53,758 bases of DNA from Lishizhenia tianjinensis (GCA_943330745.2 CALQIX020000002.1:90909-144666), one strand, 5' to 3'. Shown: positions 26,110-34,712, counted from the first letter of the stretch. The notes: generated by a model not told the origin, from the letters alone. Numbers and translations are program-made.

Positions 26110-26321
26110 TGGAAAAAAAACCGAAAGTTTGGAAAATGTTATTGATTAGCTGGTTATTTGTTTATCCAGTAATTAATGTAATGTTCATAGTACTTTTTCC
26201 TATGATTCAGGATTTCCATCCTTTAGTAAGAACATTGATCTTTACCGGTATTTTAGTTCCTTTAATGGGGGTTTCAATACCTTTTCTTCACAAAAAATGC
26301 TGGAATTGGATTATCAAATAA
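26109..26321 (+). CDS. Small two-helix membrane protein between sdhA and sdhB
   Basis: 70 residues beginning [20 protein letters not shown], with two hydrophobic helices (~10-31 and ~40-60) joined by a short FPMIQDFHPLVR loop, and a basic tail (HKKCWNWIIK). The ATG shares its A with the sdhA stop codon and the next start (sdhB) follows 32 bases after its stop, so it is firmly embedded in the sdh operon. Its N- and C-terminal positive charges suggest both ends in the cytoplasm. I know no standard Sdh subunit at this place in Bacteroidota with this sequence. It could be an accessory subunit or an assembly factor, or an unrelated passenger. Confidence 0.65.
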   Translation: MEKKPKVWKMLLISWLFVYPVINVMFIVLFPMIQDFHPLVRTLIFTGILVPLMGVSIPFLHKKCWNWIIK

Positions 26322-26353
26322 TGAAATTTAGAATTGAGAAATAAATAGATAAA

Positions 26354-27115
26354 ATGGCATCAAAATTTATCAACATCAACCTTAAAATTTGGAGACAGAA
26401 AAACGCTAATGCAAAAGGTTCATTAGAATCCTACAAATTGGATAAAGTTTCCACTGACAGTTCTTTTTTAGAAATGTTGGATCAACTCAATGAACAACTT
26501 ATCAATGACCAAAAGGAGTCTATTGCGTTTGATCACGATTGTAGGGAAGGTATTTGTGGAATGTGTTCTCTTTATATTAACGGTAGAGCGCATGGTCCAG
26601 ATACAGGTACAACAACTTGTCAACTTCACATGCGTAAATTCAACGACGGGGATACAATTTATGTGGAGCCATGGAGGTCTCGTGCATTTCCTATTATCAA
26701 AGATTTAGTAGTTGACAGAAGTGCATTTGATCGAATTCAACAAGCTGGTGGATTTGTTTCGGTAAACACCTCGGGAAGAACAATGGATGCCAATGCTATT
26801 CCAATTCCAAAAGCAGATGCTGATAAAGCCTTTGAGGCCGCAGCATGTATAGGATGTGGTGCTTGTGTGGCAACCTGTAAAAACGGCTCAGCAATGCTGT
26901 TTGTGGGCGCTAAAGTTTCTCAATATGCTTTACTCCCCCAAGGAAAAGTTGAAGCGAAAGAACGGGTGGTGAATATGGTACGACAAATGGACGAAGAGGG
27001 ATTTGGTAATTGCACAAATACTGGCGCTTGCGAAATTGAGTGTCCAAAAGGCATTTCATTAGAAAATATTGCACGAATGAACAGAGAATTTCTTTTTGCG
27101 GCAGCTAAAGGCTGA
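26354..27115 (+). CDS. sdhB: Succinate dehydrogenase iron-sulfur subunit
   Basis: 253 residues carrying the three iron-sulfur clusters that pass electrons from SdhA to SdhC. The N-terminal ferredoxin domain has the 2Fe-2S ligands [16 protein letters not shown] (~55-70) plus TTCQLHM. The C-terminal domain has [15 protein letters not shown] (~156-170, 4Fe-4S) and [17 protein letters not shown] (~213-229, 3Fe-4S/4Fe-4S). All ligand cysteines are present. The last gene of the sdh operon, followed by a strong hairpin terminator at 27146. Confidence 0.97.
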   Translation: MASKFININLKIWRQKNANAKGSLESYKLDKVSTDSSFLEMLDQLNEQLINDQKESIAFDHDCREGICGMCSLYINGRAHGPDTGTTTCQLHMRKFNDGDTIYVEPWRSRAFPIIKDLVVDRSAFDRIQQAGGFVSVNTSGRTMDANAIPIPKADADKAFEAAACIGCGACVATCKNGSAMLFVGAKVSQYALLPQGKVEAKERVVNMVRQMDEEGFGNCTNTGACEIECPKGISLENIARMNREFLFAAAKG

Positions 27116-27145
27116 GTAAACGCAATTAATTCATTTTAAAATATT

Positions 27146-27173
27146 AAGCAGCTTTTTCAGCTGCTTTTTTTTT
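27146..27173 (+). terminator. Rho-independent terminator of the sdh operon
   Basis: An 8-bp perfect stem, AAGCAGCT (27146-27153) with AGCTGCTT (27159-27166), has a 5-base loop and is followed by a run of T to 27173. It starts 30 bases after the sdhB stop. Confidence 0.88.
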
Positions 27174-27235
27174 AAAATATTTTTCTGTTATTATATTTTT
27201 ATTAAATTAGCGTAAACTAAATTAAATCATCAATT

Positions 27236-28990
27236 ATGAAAAAACTTTTACTCGCAGTATCTGTGGTTTTATCTGCTTCTTGGGCAGGTGCACAGGTGAT
27301 TGTTGCCGGGGTTTCTCCGCAGTCAATCGTTGCTAACTACACGTTCACATGGGCTGATCCTGCTTCATGGGGAGCAACACCAGATTTTAACATTCCAGGT
27401 GTTTTTGTTGAAGATACCATTATGTTGGTAGAAGACGGAAGTGCAGGATTAAATGCACAAGGATTCCCGGTTTCTCAAGAAGGATGTAATCCTCTTACAA
27501 ATGACCTTACTGGAAAAATTGCTGTAATATACAGAAACACATGTAACTTCAGTTTAAAAGCATTAAACGCTCAAAATGCAGGTGCAGTTGGTGTTATTAT
27601 TATTAATCGTGATCCGGAAGTAGTTGGAATGGGTGCTGGTACAGATGCACCAAGTGTAACTATTCCAGTTGTTATGTTAACTAACTTCGATGGCGCTACT
27701 TTAGTAAATGAAATGGCTAACGGTCCTGTTGTGGTTTTTATGGGTAATAAAACTGGTTTGTTCGCTGAGGATATCGCAATTTCTCCAGGAGCTGCCTTAG
27801 CACCTAAAGCGGGTCATGTACATTCTTTATTAGCTCAAAATGGTACTGAATTTAATTTTGACTTAGGGGCTCGTATTTACAATCCAGGAAGTGCTGCTCA
27901 AGCAACGGTTTCGTTGAATGCAAAAATCACAAACCCATCAGGAGCAGTAGTTTATGATAACACAGTTTCAGGGTTGTCTATCGTTTCAGGCGACAGTGCT
28001 GATGTTTATCCAGGAAGTGCCTCTACATTACCTAATTTCGCATTAAGTTCTTACACAGCTGGAACATACACGGTAACTTATACTGCTAATTTAGGTGGTA
28101 CGGACGAATACGATGGAGATAATACGGTTACGTATACGTTTACTGTAAATGATTCAGTTTTCTCTTATGCGAAAAGAGACACTGCGGCAAATTCATTGAG
28201 CGCATCTAACTTCTACAGACCAAGTACAAACAACCAAACATATTCTGTATGTACAGTGATCAATGATCCAAATGCAAGTCGCGTAGCTGCAACGGGAGTG
28301 TACTTCGCTGCAACAAAAGCAACAGGTACTACACCACTTGATGGTGAAGAAATGGCGTTATATCTTTATACATGGGATAATGCGTTCACGGACTTAAATG
28401 ATGCTAACTTCCCAGCGGGTACGGCATGGACTTTAACTGAAGTGGCTTCTGGATTCTATTATTATCCAAGTGATTTACAAGGTGAAGTTGTTTATGGTGC
28501 TTTCACTACTCCTTATGTTTTGGTAGATAACCAACGTTATTTAGCGTGTGTTCAAACTGTTAATTTAGATTTATACCTTGGGTATGATGATCAAAATTAT
28601 ACATGGAACACTGATTATTACTTGCAACCAATGTTCCCTAACGAAAGTGATGGTACTCGTTTCGCTGTAGGTTTTGGTAGTGATTTACCATCTGCTCTAG
28701 GGGTTGGATTAGTTGATAAAAATTCAATTGGTTTGGCTGAAACTAACGTAATTGAAGGAGTGGCTTATCCTAACCCGGCAGTTGATAATGTTACTGTATC
28801 GATTCAAGGAGATGGAGTTGCTAGCTTAACAATCACTGATGTTGCAGGAAAAATAGCAATGGCTAAAGCAATTAATTTAGTGAACGGAAAATCAGATGTG
28901 AATATCGCAGGACTTGAAGCAGGAATATACGTTTTCAACGTAGTTCTTGAAAATGGAAAATCTGCTCAATTCAACGTGGTAAAAAAGTAA
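27236..28990 (+). CDS. T9SS-secreted protein with a protease-associated (PA) domain
   Basis: 584 residues: signal peptide (MKKLLLAVSVVLSASWAGAQ), a PA domain (~75-175; LTGKIAVIYRNTCNFSLKA, AGAVGVIIINRD, SVTIPVVMLTNFDG), a beta-sandwich region with repeated adhesion-like strands (~190-310; AGTYTVTYTANLGG), a ~200-residue domain of unknown type (YRPSTNNQTYSVCTVI...) and a T9SS type A sorting domain (~505-584; VAYPNPAVDNVTVSIQGDG, LEAGIYVFNV). PA domains usually sit in secreted peptidases, but no peptidase domain is visible here, so it is a cell-surface or extracellular protein of unknown role. It stands alone between two terminators. Codons look highly optimised, consistent with high expression. 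Confidence 0.8.
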   Translation: MKKLLLAVSVVLSASWAGAQVIVAGVSPQSIVANYTFTWADPASWGATPDFNIPGVFVEDTIMLVEDGSAGLNAQGFPVSQEGCNPLTNDLTGKIAVIYRNTCNFSLKALNAQNAGAVGVIIINRDPEVVGMGAGTDAPSVTIPVVMLTNFDGATLVNEMANGPVVVFMGNKTGLFAEDIAISPGAALAPKAGHVHSLLAQNGTEFNFDLGARIYNPGSAAQATVSLNAKITNPSGAVVYDNTVSGLSIVSGDSADVYPGSASTLPNFALSSYTAGTYTVTYTANLGGTDEYDGDNTVTYTFTVNDSVFSYAKRDTAANSLSASNFYRPSTNNQTYSVCTVINDPNASRVAATGVYFAATKATGTTPLDGEEMALYLYTWDNAFTDLNDANFPAGTAWTLTEVASGFYYYPSDLQGEVVYGAFTTPYVLVDNQRYLACVQTVNLDLYLGYDDQNYTWNTDYYLQPMFPNESDGTRFAVGFGSDLPSALGVGLVDKNSIGLAETNVIEGVAYPNPAVDNVTVSIQGDGVASLTITDVAGKIAMAKAINLVNGKSDVNIAGLEAGIYVFNVVLENGKSAQFNVVKK

Positions 28991-29011
28991 GTTAAACGAA
29001 TATTTATTTTT

Positions 29012-29039
29012 AAGGGTCGACTTCGGTTGGCCCTTTTTT
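29012..29039 (+). terminator. Rho-independent terminator with UUCG tetraloop
   Basis: A 10-bp stem (some G-U pairs), AAGGGTCGAC (29012-29021) and GTTGGCCCTT (29026-29035), is closed by a C(TTCG)G tetraloop and followed by a T-run to 29039. It lies 22 bases after the T9SS/PA gene. Confidence 0.88.
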
Positions 29040-29117
29040 ATGAATATTAACAGTGAACAATGCTTATAAATTGTTGTTATATGGAATGAAATTAGTTAAT
29101 TTGCAAGAGACTAACCT

Positions 29118-31073
29118 ATGAAAGAATACCAAGCAGGTCCTAAACTAAATCAGATTATTACTCCAGCAGACATGAGAGAAAAGTTTTCAATCGAAGACTT
29201 ACCTCAAATCTCAGACGAAGTAAGACAATATATTATTGATGTTATTTCTGAAATTGGAAATAGTCATTTTGGTGCCAGCTTAGGAGTTGTTGAATTAACA
29301 GTCGCATTGCATTATGTTTTTAATACACCAGAAGATCAATTGGTTTGGGATGTTGGGCATCAAGCTTATGGACACAAAATTCTGACAGGTCGTCGAGAAC
29401 TGTTTCACACCAATCGGTTAAAAGGAGGGATTTCAGGATTTCCAAAAAGATCAGAAAGTGAATATGATACGTTTGGTGTAGGACATTCATCTACATCTAT
29501 TTCAGCGGCTCTAGGAATGGCTGTGGCAAATCGATACAAAGGCGAAAAAAACAAACAGCACATTGCCGTAATTGGTGACGGTGCCATGACTGCCGGTTTG
29601 GCTTTCGAAGGAATGAATCATGCAGGTTTTGAGAAAGATGCAAATTTGTTGGTTGTTTTAAATGACAACTGCATGTCCATTGATCCCAATGTGGGGGCGT
29701 TGAAGGAGTATTTAACGGATATCACCACTTCTCATACCTACAATAAAGTGAAGGATGAGGTTTGGAAACTCCTAGGAAAAATATCCAAATTTGGCCCAGA
29801 TGCACAAACAATAGCTTCCAAAGTAACGCATGCATTAAAAGGAAGTATTTTAAAACAAAGCAATTTGTTTGAATCCTTGAATTTTCGCTATTTTGGCCCG
29901 GTAGACGGACATGATGCAATTGGCTTAGCTAAAGTATTAGAAGATTTAAAAGATATTCCTGGCCCAAAAATATTGCATTGCCTTACAAAAAAAGGAGGTG
30001 GATATAAATTCTCCGAAGAAGGAGACCCAACGAAATGGCACGCTCCAGGAGTATTTAATAAGGAGACAGGTGAAATTGTTAAAGTAATACCAAAATCACC
30101 TCAACCCCCGAAATATCAAGATGTATTTGGATATACAATAGTTGAATTAGCTGAAAAAAATGACAAAATCATGGGCGTAACTCCAGCTATGCCAAGTGGT
30201 TGTTCGCTGAACATCATGATGAAAGCTATGCCAGATCGGGCTTTTGATGTGGGTATTGCCGAACAACATGCCGTTACTTTCAGTGCCGGTTTGGCTACCC
30301 AAGGTTTAGTTCCCTTTTGTAATATTTACTCCACGTTTATGCAACGCGCTTATGATCAGGTATTACATGACGTAGCATTACAAAATTTGAATGTTGTTTT
30401 TTGTTTAGATAGAGGTGGTCTTGTTGGAGCAGACGGAGCAACGCATCACGGCGCCTACGATTTGGCATATATGCGTATGATTCCTAATATGGTTGTTTCG
30501 GCACCCATGAACGAGGAAGAATTACGTAACTTGATGTACACCGCTCAACTTCCGAATAAAGGTCCTTTTTCAATCCGATATCCCAGAGGAAATGGTGTAA
30601 TGACTGATTGGAAAAAACCACTTAGAGAAATAAAAGTTGGAACGGGTAGAAAAGTAACAAGTGGAAATGATTTAGCCATCTTAACTATCGGGCACCCTGG
30701 TAATTTTGCACAAGTGGCCCTTGAAGAATTAGCTGAATATGGAGCTTCCGTTGCTCATTATGACATGCGTTTCGTGAAACCGATTGATGAGGTTATGCTC
30801 CACGAAGTGTTTTCAAAATTCAAAAAGGTAATCACCGTTGAAGATGGTTGTTTGATGGGTGGTTTTGGATCTGCGGTTATCGAATTTATGGTCGATCAAA
30901 AATACAATTCAGAAATTATACGTCTGGGAATTGCAGATGAATACATTCATCATGGAACGCAAGAAGAACTTTGGGCAGACTGTGGGTTTGATAAAAACGC
31001 CATTGTTTCAAGTGTGAAAAAAGCATTGTCTATTTCTTCTTTTGAAAAAAAACATGCAGAGAAAGTAAGCTAA
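29118..31073 (+). CDS. dxs: 1-deoxy-D-xylulose-5-phosphate synthase
   Basis: 651 residues of the thiamine-diphosphate enzyme that joins pyruvate and glyceraldehyde 3-phosphate in the first step of the MEP isoprenoid pathway. The ThDP motif GDGAMTAGLAFEGMNHAG runs through to NDNCMSIDPNVG (~154-195). The substrate-site histidines are in SNLGASLG-type NSHFGASLGVVE (~49) and VGHQAYGHK (~80). The pyrimidine-domain motif with the catalytic Glu is VGIAEQHAVTFSAGLA (~380), followed by DRGGLVGADGATHHG (~431). The transketolase C-terminal domain follows. An AACAAT-n8-ATTGTT inverted repeat (29056-29075) lies in its upstream region, of unknown meaning. Confidence 0.96.
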   Translation: MKEYQAGPKLNQIITPADMREKFSIEDLPQISDEVRQYIIDVISEIGNSHFGASLGVVELTVALHYVFNTPEDQLVWDVGHQAYGHKILTGRRELFHTNRLKGGISGFPKRSESEYDTFGVGHSSTSISAALGMAVANRYKGEKNKQHIAVIGDGAMTAGLAFEGMNHAGFEKDANLLVVLNDNCMSIDPNVGALKEYLTDITTSHTYNKVKDEVWKLLGKISKFGPDAQTIASKVTHALKGSILKQSNLFESLNFRYFGPVDGHDAIGLAKVLEDLKDIPGPKILHCLTKKGGGYKFSEEGDPTKWHAPGVFNKETGEIVKVIPKSPQPPKYQDVFGYTIVELAEKNDKIMGVTPAMPSGCSLNIMMKAMPDRAFDVGIAEQHAVTFSAGLATQGLVPFCNIYSTFMQRAYDQVLHDVALQNLNVVFCLDRGGLVGADGATHHGAYDLAYMRMIPNMVVSAPMNEEELRNLMYTAQLPNKGPFSIRYPRGNGVMTDWKKPLREIKVGTGRKVTSGNDLAILTIGHPGNFAQVALEELAEYGASVAHYDMRFVKPIDEVMLHEVFSKFKKVITVEDGCLMGGFGSAVIEFMVDQKYNSEIIRLGIADEYIHHGTQEELWADCGFDKNAIVSSVKKALSISSFEKKHAEKVS

Positions 31074-31076
31074 AAA

Positions 31077-31109
31077 TTTAAATTATTGTAATTTGGACAA
31101 TAATTTAAA
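31077..31109. promoter_or_regulatory. Operator 1: perfect 13-bp inverted repeat, candidate NrtR-type regulator site
   Basis: TTTAAATTATTGT (31077-31089) and ACAATAATTTAAA (31097-31109) are perfect reverse complements around a 7-base spacer (AATTTGG). The core TTATTGT-n7-ACAATAA recurs with few changes at 33303, 42860 and 42977, always with a 7-base spacer. It ends 9 bases before the GTG of the sugar-transporter gene, followed by the Nudix/NrtR-type regulator gene, so repression of the regulator's own operon is the simplest reading. Confidence 0.75.
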
Positions 31110-31118
31110 ATTCTAACG

Positions 31119-32540
31119 GTGAAAAACACAAACTACGGCGCGTTTGGAACGCTTGTTTTAATCTTTTTTTTCTGGGGATTCGTTGCGGCAAGTAATGATA
31201 TTTTAATTCCAGTATTTAAAAAAGCGCTTAACTTATCCCAGCTTCAGTCTCAATTGATTTCATTTGCATTCTACGTTGCATATACGGTAGGTTCCATTCT
31301 TTATTTTCTTATTTCAGCCATTTTAAAACAAGATATTTTAAATAAAATCGGATATAGAAATGGGCTTGCATTGGGATTGGTAATTTCTGCGTTAGGGACA
31401 TTATTGTTTATACCGGCGTCCAATCAAGCATCTTTTCCTTTACTTATTTCGGGTTTGTTTACGGTAGGTCTTGGATTTTCATTGCAGCAAATCGCAGCAA
31501 ATCCCTTGGCAATTCAAATGGGCGACCCTTCTAAAGGAAACGCACGGCTGAGTTTAGCTGGTGGAATTAACAATGTGGGTACAACAATAGGACCTGTAAT
31601 CGTTTCTTTTGCGATTTTTGGAGGATTGGGTTCAAGTAACACCACCCTAAATTTAGAGGCGGTACAAACACCTTATTTAATTTTGGGCGCTGCCTTTATT
31701 GTAGCTGCTCTAGTTTTCAAATTGTCGAATGTTCCAGATAAATTAGAATCAAGCTCAGGAACCGGTACGGGAAACATTCTTGCTTCGTTAAAATATCCGC
31801 AAGTATATTTAGGAATGATAGCGATTTTTCTGTATGTGGGGGTTGAAGTTGCAACGGCAAGTAATCTACCTGAATTTATGAATCAAAAATTAGGTACCAG
31901 TGAAAATCAAGTAGCTCCCTATGTATCCTTGTTTTGGGCAAGTTTAATGATAGGAAGATGGACAAGTGCCGCTGGGGTATTTAATTTAAGTAAAAACCTA
32001 AAATCAATACTGGGAGTCATATTGCCATTTGTTGCGTTTGGAATTTTCTTGCTTGTTAATTGGATTGCAGGAAACGATTTGTCTGTTTTTTACCCTTACT
32101 TGGGAATTGTAGTTTTGTTAATTATTGCTGATAAATTGAGTCAAGGTAATCCGGTTAAACAATTAATTCTGTATTCTTTTTTAGCAATAGTTGCTTTGGT
32201 TATTGGGATTTTTGCTAGTGGAATGATTAGTGTTTTTGCATTCATTTCAGTTGGTCTTTTTTGCAGTACTTTGTGGCCATGTATTTTTACCCTAGGAATT
32301 GCTGGAATGGAAGAAAAAACCAACACAGCTTCCAGTTTGTTGATAATGATGATTATGGGGGGTGGTTTTATTTCGGCTCTTCAAGGAGCTTTGGCTGATG
32401 ATTCAATTTTGGGAATTCAACAATCGTATTGGGTAGGTGTATTTTGTTTTGTTTACCTAGCTTTTTTTGCCTGGAAAGTTAACTCAGCTCTCAAAAAACA
32501 AGGAATTACAAACTTTTCATCTGATGGAATAAATCATTAA
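31119..32540 (+). CDS. MFS sugar transporter (FucP/glucose-galactose type)
   Basis: 473 residues with 12 predicted helices, of the FucP-like sugar:H+ symporter group of the major facilitator superfamily, common in Bacteroidota for glucose, galactose or fucose uptake. Signatures are FFFWGFVAASNDILIPVFKK (~15-34), LSQLQSQLISFAFYVAYTVG (~38-57) and NPLAIQMGDPSKGNARLSLA near residue 130. The long, polar loop at ~205-225 (NVPDKLESSSGTGTGN) is cytoplasmic. The start codon is GTG at 31119, just after operator 1. It is followed by the Nudix-type regulator after 15 bases. It likely imports the monosaccharide released by the glucanases of this locus. Confidence 0.85.
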   Translation: MKNTNYGAFGTLVLIFFFWGFVAASNDILIPVFKKALNLSQLQSQLISFAFYVAYTVGSILYFLISAILKQDILNKIGYRNGLALGLVISALGTLLFIPASNQASFPLLISGLFTVGLGFSLQQIAANPLAIQMGDPSKGNARLSLAGGINNVGTTIGPVIVSFAIFGGLGSSNTTLNLEAVQTPYLILGAAFIVAALVFKLSNVPDKLESSSGTGTGNILASLKYPQVYLGMIAIFLYVGVEVATASNLPEFMNQKLGTSENQVAPYVSLFWASLMIGRWTSAAGVFNLSKNLKSILGVILPFVAFGIFLLVNWIAGNDLSVFYPYLGIVVLLIIADKLSQGNPVKQLILYSFLAIVALVIGIFASGMISVFAFISVGLFCSTLWPCIFTLGIAGMEEKTNTASSLLIMMIMGGGFISALQGALADDSILGIQQSYWVGVFCFVYLAFFAWKVNSALKKQGITNFSSDGINH

Positions 32541-32555
32541 AAACTTTTCTTTTTT

Positions 32556-33251
32556 ATGTATAGCATTGACTTTTCTACCTTTTTTACTTCTGCGTTTTCG
32601 GTTGATTGTATCATTTTTGGCTTTTCTGAGGGAGAGATAAAAGCATTGTTAATTAAACGTTCTGTAAAGCCATTTGAAAATTATTGGGCTGTTCCTGGTG
32701 ATTTGGTTTATCCCGATGAAGATTTACCTCAAGCTGCGGAGAGGATTCTGTTTGAATTAACCGGATTAAAAAACATCCAACTACCTCAATCACAAACCTT
32801 CGGTAAACCGAATAGACATCCACAAGGTCGGGTGATAACTATTGCTTTCTTCGCGTTGATTCGAATCGAAGATTTTGAAGTTAAAGCTTCTTCTTGGGCT
32901 GAGGAAGTTAATTGGGTTTCAGTCAAAAACCTTCCAGAGCTCGCTTTTGATCATAATTTCATTTTATCTTCAACGTATGAAATTTTCAAACAGAAGCTTC
33001 AATATGAACCAATTTGTTTTGATTTACTGCCCGAAAGGTTTACCCTAAATGAAATGCAACAACTTTTTGAATTTGCATTTAATATCGAAATGGATAAAGC
33101 CAATTTTAGAAAGAAAATTAAAAATATTCCGCTAATCGCACACGACGAAAAACAACAGAATGTGAAGCACAGACCAGCTAAATTATTTTCCTTCCATAAA
33201 GTTAATTATGATGAACGCGTGAAAAGCGGTGAATATCAATTTAAGATGTAA
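32556..33251 (+). CDS. NrtR-family transcriptional regulator (degenerate Nudix domain plus winged helix)
   Basis: 231 residues. The N-terminal Nudix domain (~10-145; CIIFGFSEGEIKALLIKR, YWAVPGDLVYPDEDLPQAAE) lacks the catalytic Nudix box: where RExxEExG is expected it reads RILFELTG, so hydrolysis is unlikely and the domain probably binds a ligand. The C-terminal winged helix (~155-231) shows the family pattern LPERFTLNEMQQLFEFAF and MDKANFRKKI. NrtR-type proteins regulate NAD metabolism in many bacteria and sugar use in Bacteroidota (AraR of Bacteroides thetaiotaomicron is the known case). Its place in a glycoside-hydrolase locus, after a sugar transporter, points to control of that locus by a sugar or sugar phosphate. 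Confidence 0.88.
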   Translation: MYSIDFSTFFTSAFSVDCIIFGFSEGEIKALLIKRSVKPFENYWAVPGDLVYPDEDLPQAAERILFELTGLKNIQLPQSQTFGKPNRHPQGRVITIAFFALIRIEDFEVKASSWAEEVNWVSVKNLPELAFDHNFILSSTYEIFKQKLQYEPICFDLLPERFTLNEMQQLFEFAFNIEMDKANFRKKIKNIPLIAHDEKQQNVKHRPAKLFSFHKVNYDERVKSGEYQFKM

Positions 33252-33302
33252 ATGAACATTTTGAAGTGCTTTTTGTTAAAGAGACAATAATTTATTTTTA
33301 AC

Positions 33303-33323
33303 TTATTGTATTTTTTACAATTA
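33303..33323. promoter_or_regulatory. Operator 2 candidate (TTATTGT-n7-ACAATTA)
   Basis: TTATTGT (33303-33309), a 7-base spacer and ACAATTA (33317-33323) repeat the operator 1 core with one mismatch between arms. It overlaps the -33 part of the promoter assigned to the next gene, so binding would block RNA polymerase. Confidence 0.6.
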
Positions 33324-33336
33324 TTTATTAAGTTTG
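33307..33336 (+). promoter_or_regulatory. Promoter of the triple-repeat T9SS gene (TTG-n19-TAAGTTTG)
   Basis: TTG at 33307-33309 and TAAGTTTG at 33329-33336 are separated by 19 bases, fitting the Bacteroidota -33/-7 pattern, 20 bases upstream of the ATG at 33357. It is interleaved with operator 2. Confidence 0.55.
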
Positions 33337-33356
33337 TCTAACTAAAATTTTTAACT

Positions 33357-34661
33357 ATGAAAAAAATTACTCGATTTTTCTTTTTAGCATCATGTTTATC
33401 GCTTTCATCAAACATGATTGCTCAAACAGATGTAACCTTCAAAGTTGATATGTCACAGCAAACTGGATTCACTACGCCTGAAGTGAATGGTACATTCAAC
33501 GTGTGGTGTGGCTCTTGTAATGCAATGACCGATGTTAACGGTGATAACATTTGGGAAACCACTCTTTCTCTGGCTCCTGGAAATTATGAATTCAAGTTTT
33601 CGGCAGATGCTTGGGGTTCTCAGGAAAGTTTAACGCCTGGTACAAGTTGTACTGTTACAAACAGTGGCTTCACGAATAGAACATTGACAGTGGGAGCAAC
33701 TCCAGTTGTTATGGATGTAGTTTGTTGGGGAAGTTGTACAGCATGTGCCTTAACACCAACGCCTAAAAATGTTACTTTTCAAGTGGATATGTCTCAACAA
33801 ACTGGATTCACAACTCCAGAAGTGAATGGAACTTTTAACGGATGGTGTGGCTCTTGTAATGCAATGTCTGATGCAAATGGCGATAATATTTGGGAGGTTA
33901 CTTTATCAATAAATCCGGGTACTTACGAATTTAAATTCTCAAATGATGCATGGGCTGGCCAAGAATCATTAATTTCTGGAAGTTCTTGTACTGTAACAAA
34001 TAGTGGATTTACAAATCGTATTATTACTGTTGCGAATGATACAGTTTTACCTGCTGTTTGTTGGGCAAGCTGTGGATCATGTAATGTCACTTCAAATGTC
34101 ACTTTTCGTGTTGATTTGCAAGACTACACAGGCGCAGCGTTTACAGGCGTATTTGTGAATGGTACGTTTAACAACTTTTGCGGAACTTGTAATCCAATGA
34201 CAGATGCAAATGCAGATAATATTTGGGAAGTAACGTTGCCGTTAAATAACGGAACAATTGAATACATATTTACTATTGATGGGTGGGCAAATTCAGAACA
34301 ATTTGTAGGTGGTGAAACATGTACACTTACAACTGGAGGTTTCACGAATCGTTATGATACTATTGCAGGTGATGTAGTTTTCCCAGTTGTTTGTTATGGT
34401 AGTTGTTCAGCTTGTCCAACAAGCTCAATTGATGAAGTATCCATAAATGCAACCGTTTATCCTGTTCCTGCTTCTGATGTTTTAACTATTGAAACTGCAT
34501 CAGCAATTCAGTCATATTCAATTTTAAATGTAATGGGGGAGGAATTAATCAATGATGATTTTCAATCTACTATCTCGGTGAAAACGTTAAATGCTGGAGT
34601 TTATTTCATCGTACTTAGCACGAAAGGGTCGAAAGAAGTAATTCGATTTGTGAAAGAATAA
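33357..34661 (+). CDS. T9SS-secreted protein with three tandem cysteine-rich beta-sandwich (CBM-like) repeats
   Basis: 434 residues: signal peptide (MKKITRFFFLASCLSLSSNMIAQ), then three ~110-residue repeats (~25-130, ~138-243, ~247-355) and a T9SS sorting domain (~358-434; NATVYPVPASDVLTI, LNAGVYFIVL). Each repeat has the frame VTFxVDMSQ..VNGTFN.WCGSCNAM.D.NGDNIWE..L.....YEFKF.. and ends with a second Cys cluster (CWGSCTAC), about six cysteines each. The NGTFNGW...YEFKF pattern resembles starch/glycogen-binding CBM20/CBM48-type sandwiches. Repeats 1 and 2 are nearly identical in protein sequence. It lies between the regulator and the GH16 gene, so glycan binding at the cell surface is likely. 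Confidence 0.7.
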   Translation: MKKITRFFFLASCLSLSSNMIAQTDVTFKVDMSQQTGFTTPEVNGTFNVWCGSCNAMTDVNGDNIWETTLSLAPGNYEFKFSADAWGSQESLTPGTSCTVTNSGFTNRTLTVGATPVVMDVVCWGSCTACALTPTPKNVTFQVDMSQQTGFTTPEVNGTFNGWCGSCNAMSDANGDNIWEVTLSINPGTYEFKFSNDAWAGQESLISGSSCTVTNSGFTNRIITVANDTVLPAVCWASCGSCNVTSNVTFRVDLQDYTGAAFTGVFVNGTFNNFCGTCNPMTDANADNIWEVTLPLNNGTIEYIFTIDGWANSEQFVGGETCTLTTGGFTNRYDTIAGDVVFPVVCYGSCSACPTSSIDEVSINATVYPVPASDVLTIETASAIQSYSILNVMGEELINDDFQSTISVKTLNAGVYFIVLSTKGSKEVIRFVKE

Positions 34662-34683
34662 AGTATTTACCTACTACGAATGT

Positions 34684-34712
34684 GAGGCTGCTTTTTGCAG
34701 CCTCTTTTTTTT
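34684..34712 (+). terminator. Strong hairpin terminator just before the GH16 gene
   Basis: A perfect 8-bp stem, GAGGCTGC (34684-34691) with GCAGCCTC (34697-34704), has a T5 loop and an 8-base T-run. Only 10 bases separate it from the GH16 ATG at 34723, leaving no room for a separate promoter between them. Confidence 0.88.

Noticed and set aside
29056..29075. AACAAT-n8-ATTGTT inverted repeat before dxs as a fifth operator
   Set aside because: The half-sites point the opposite way (ACAAT first, ATTGT second) and the spacer is 8, not 7. The gene is unrelated to sugar-polymer use.
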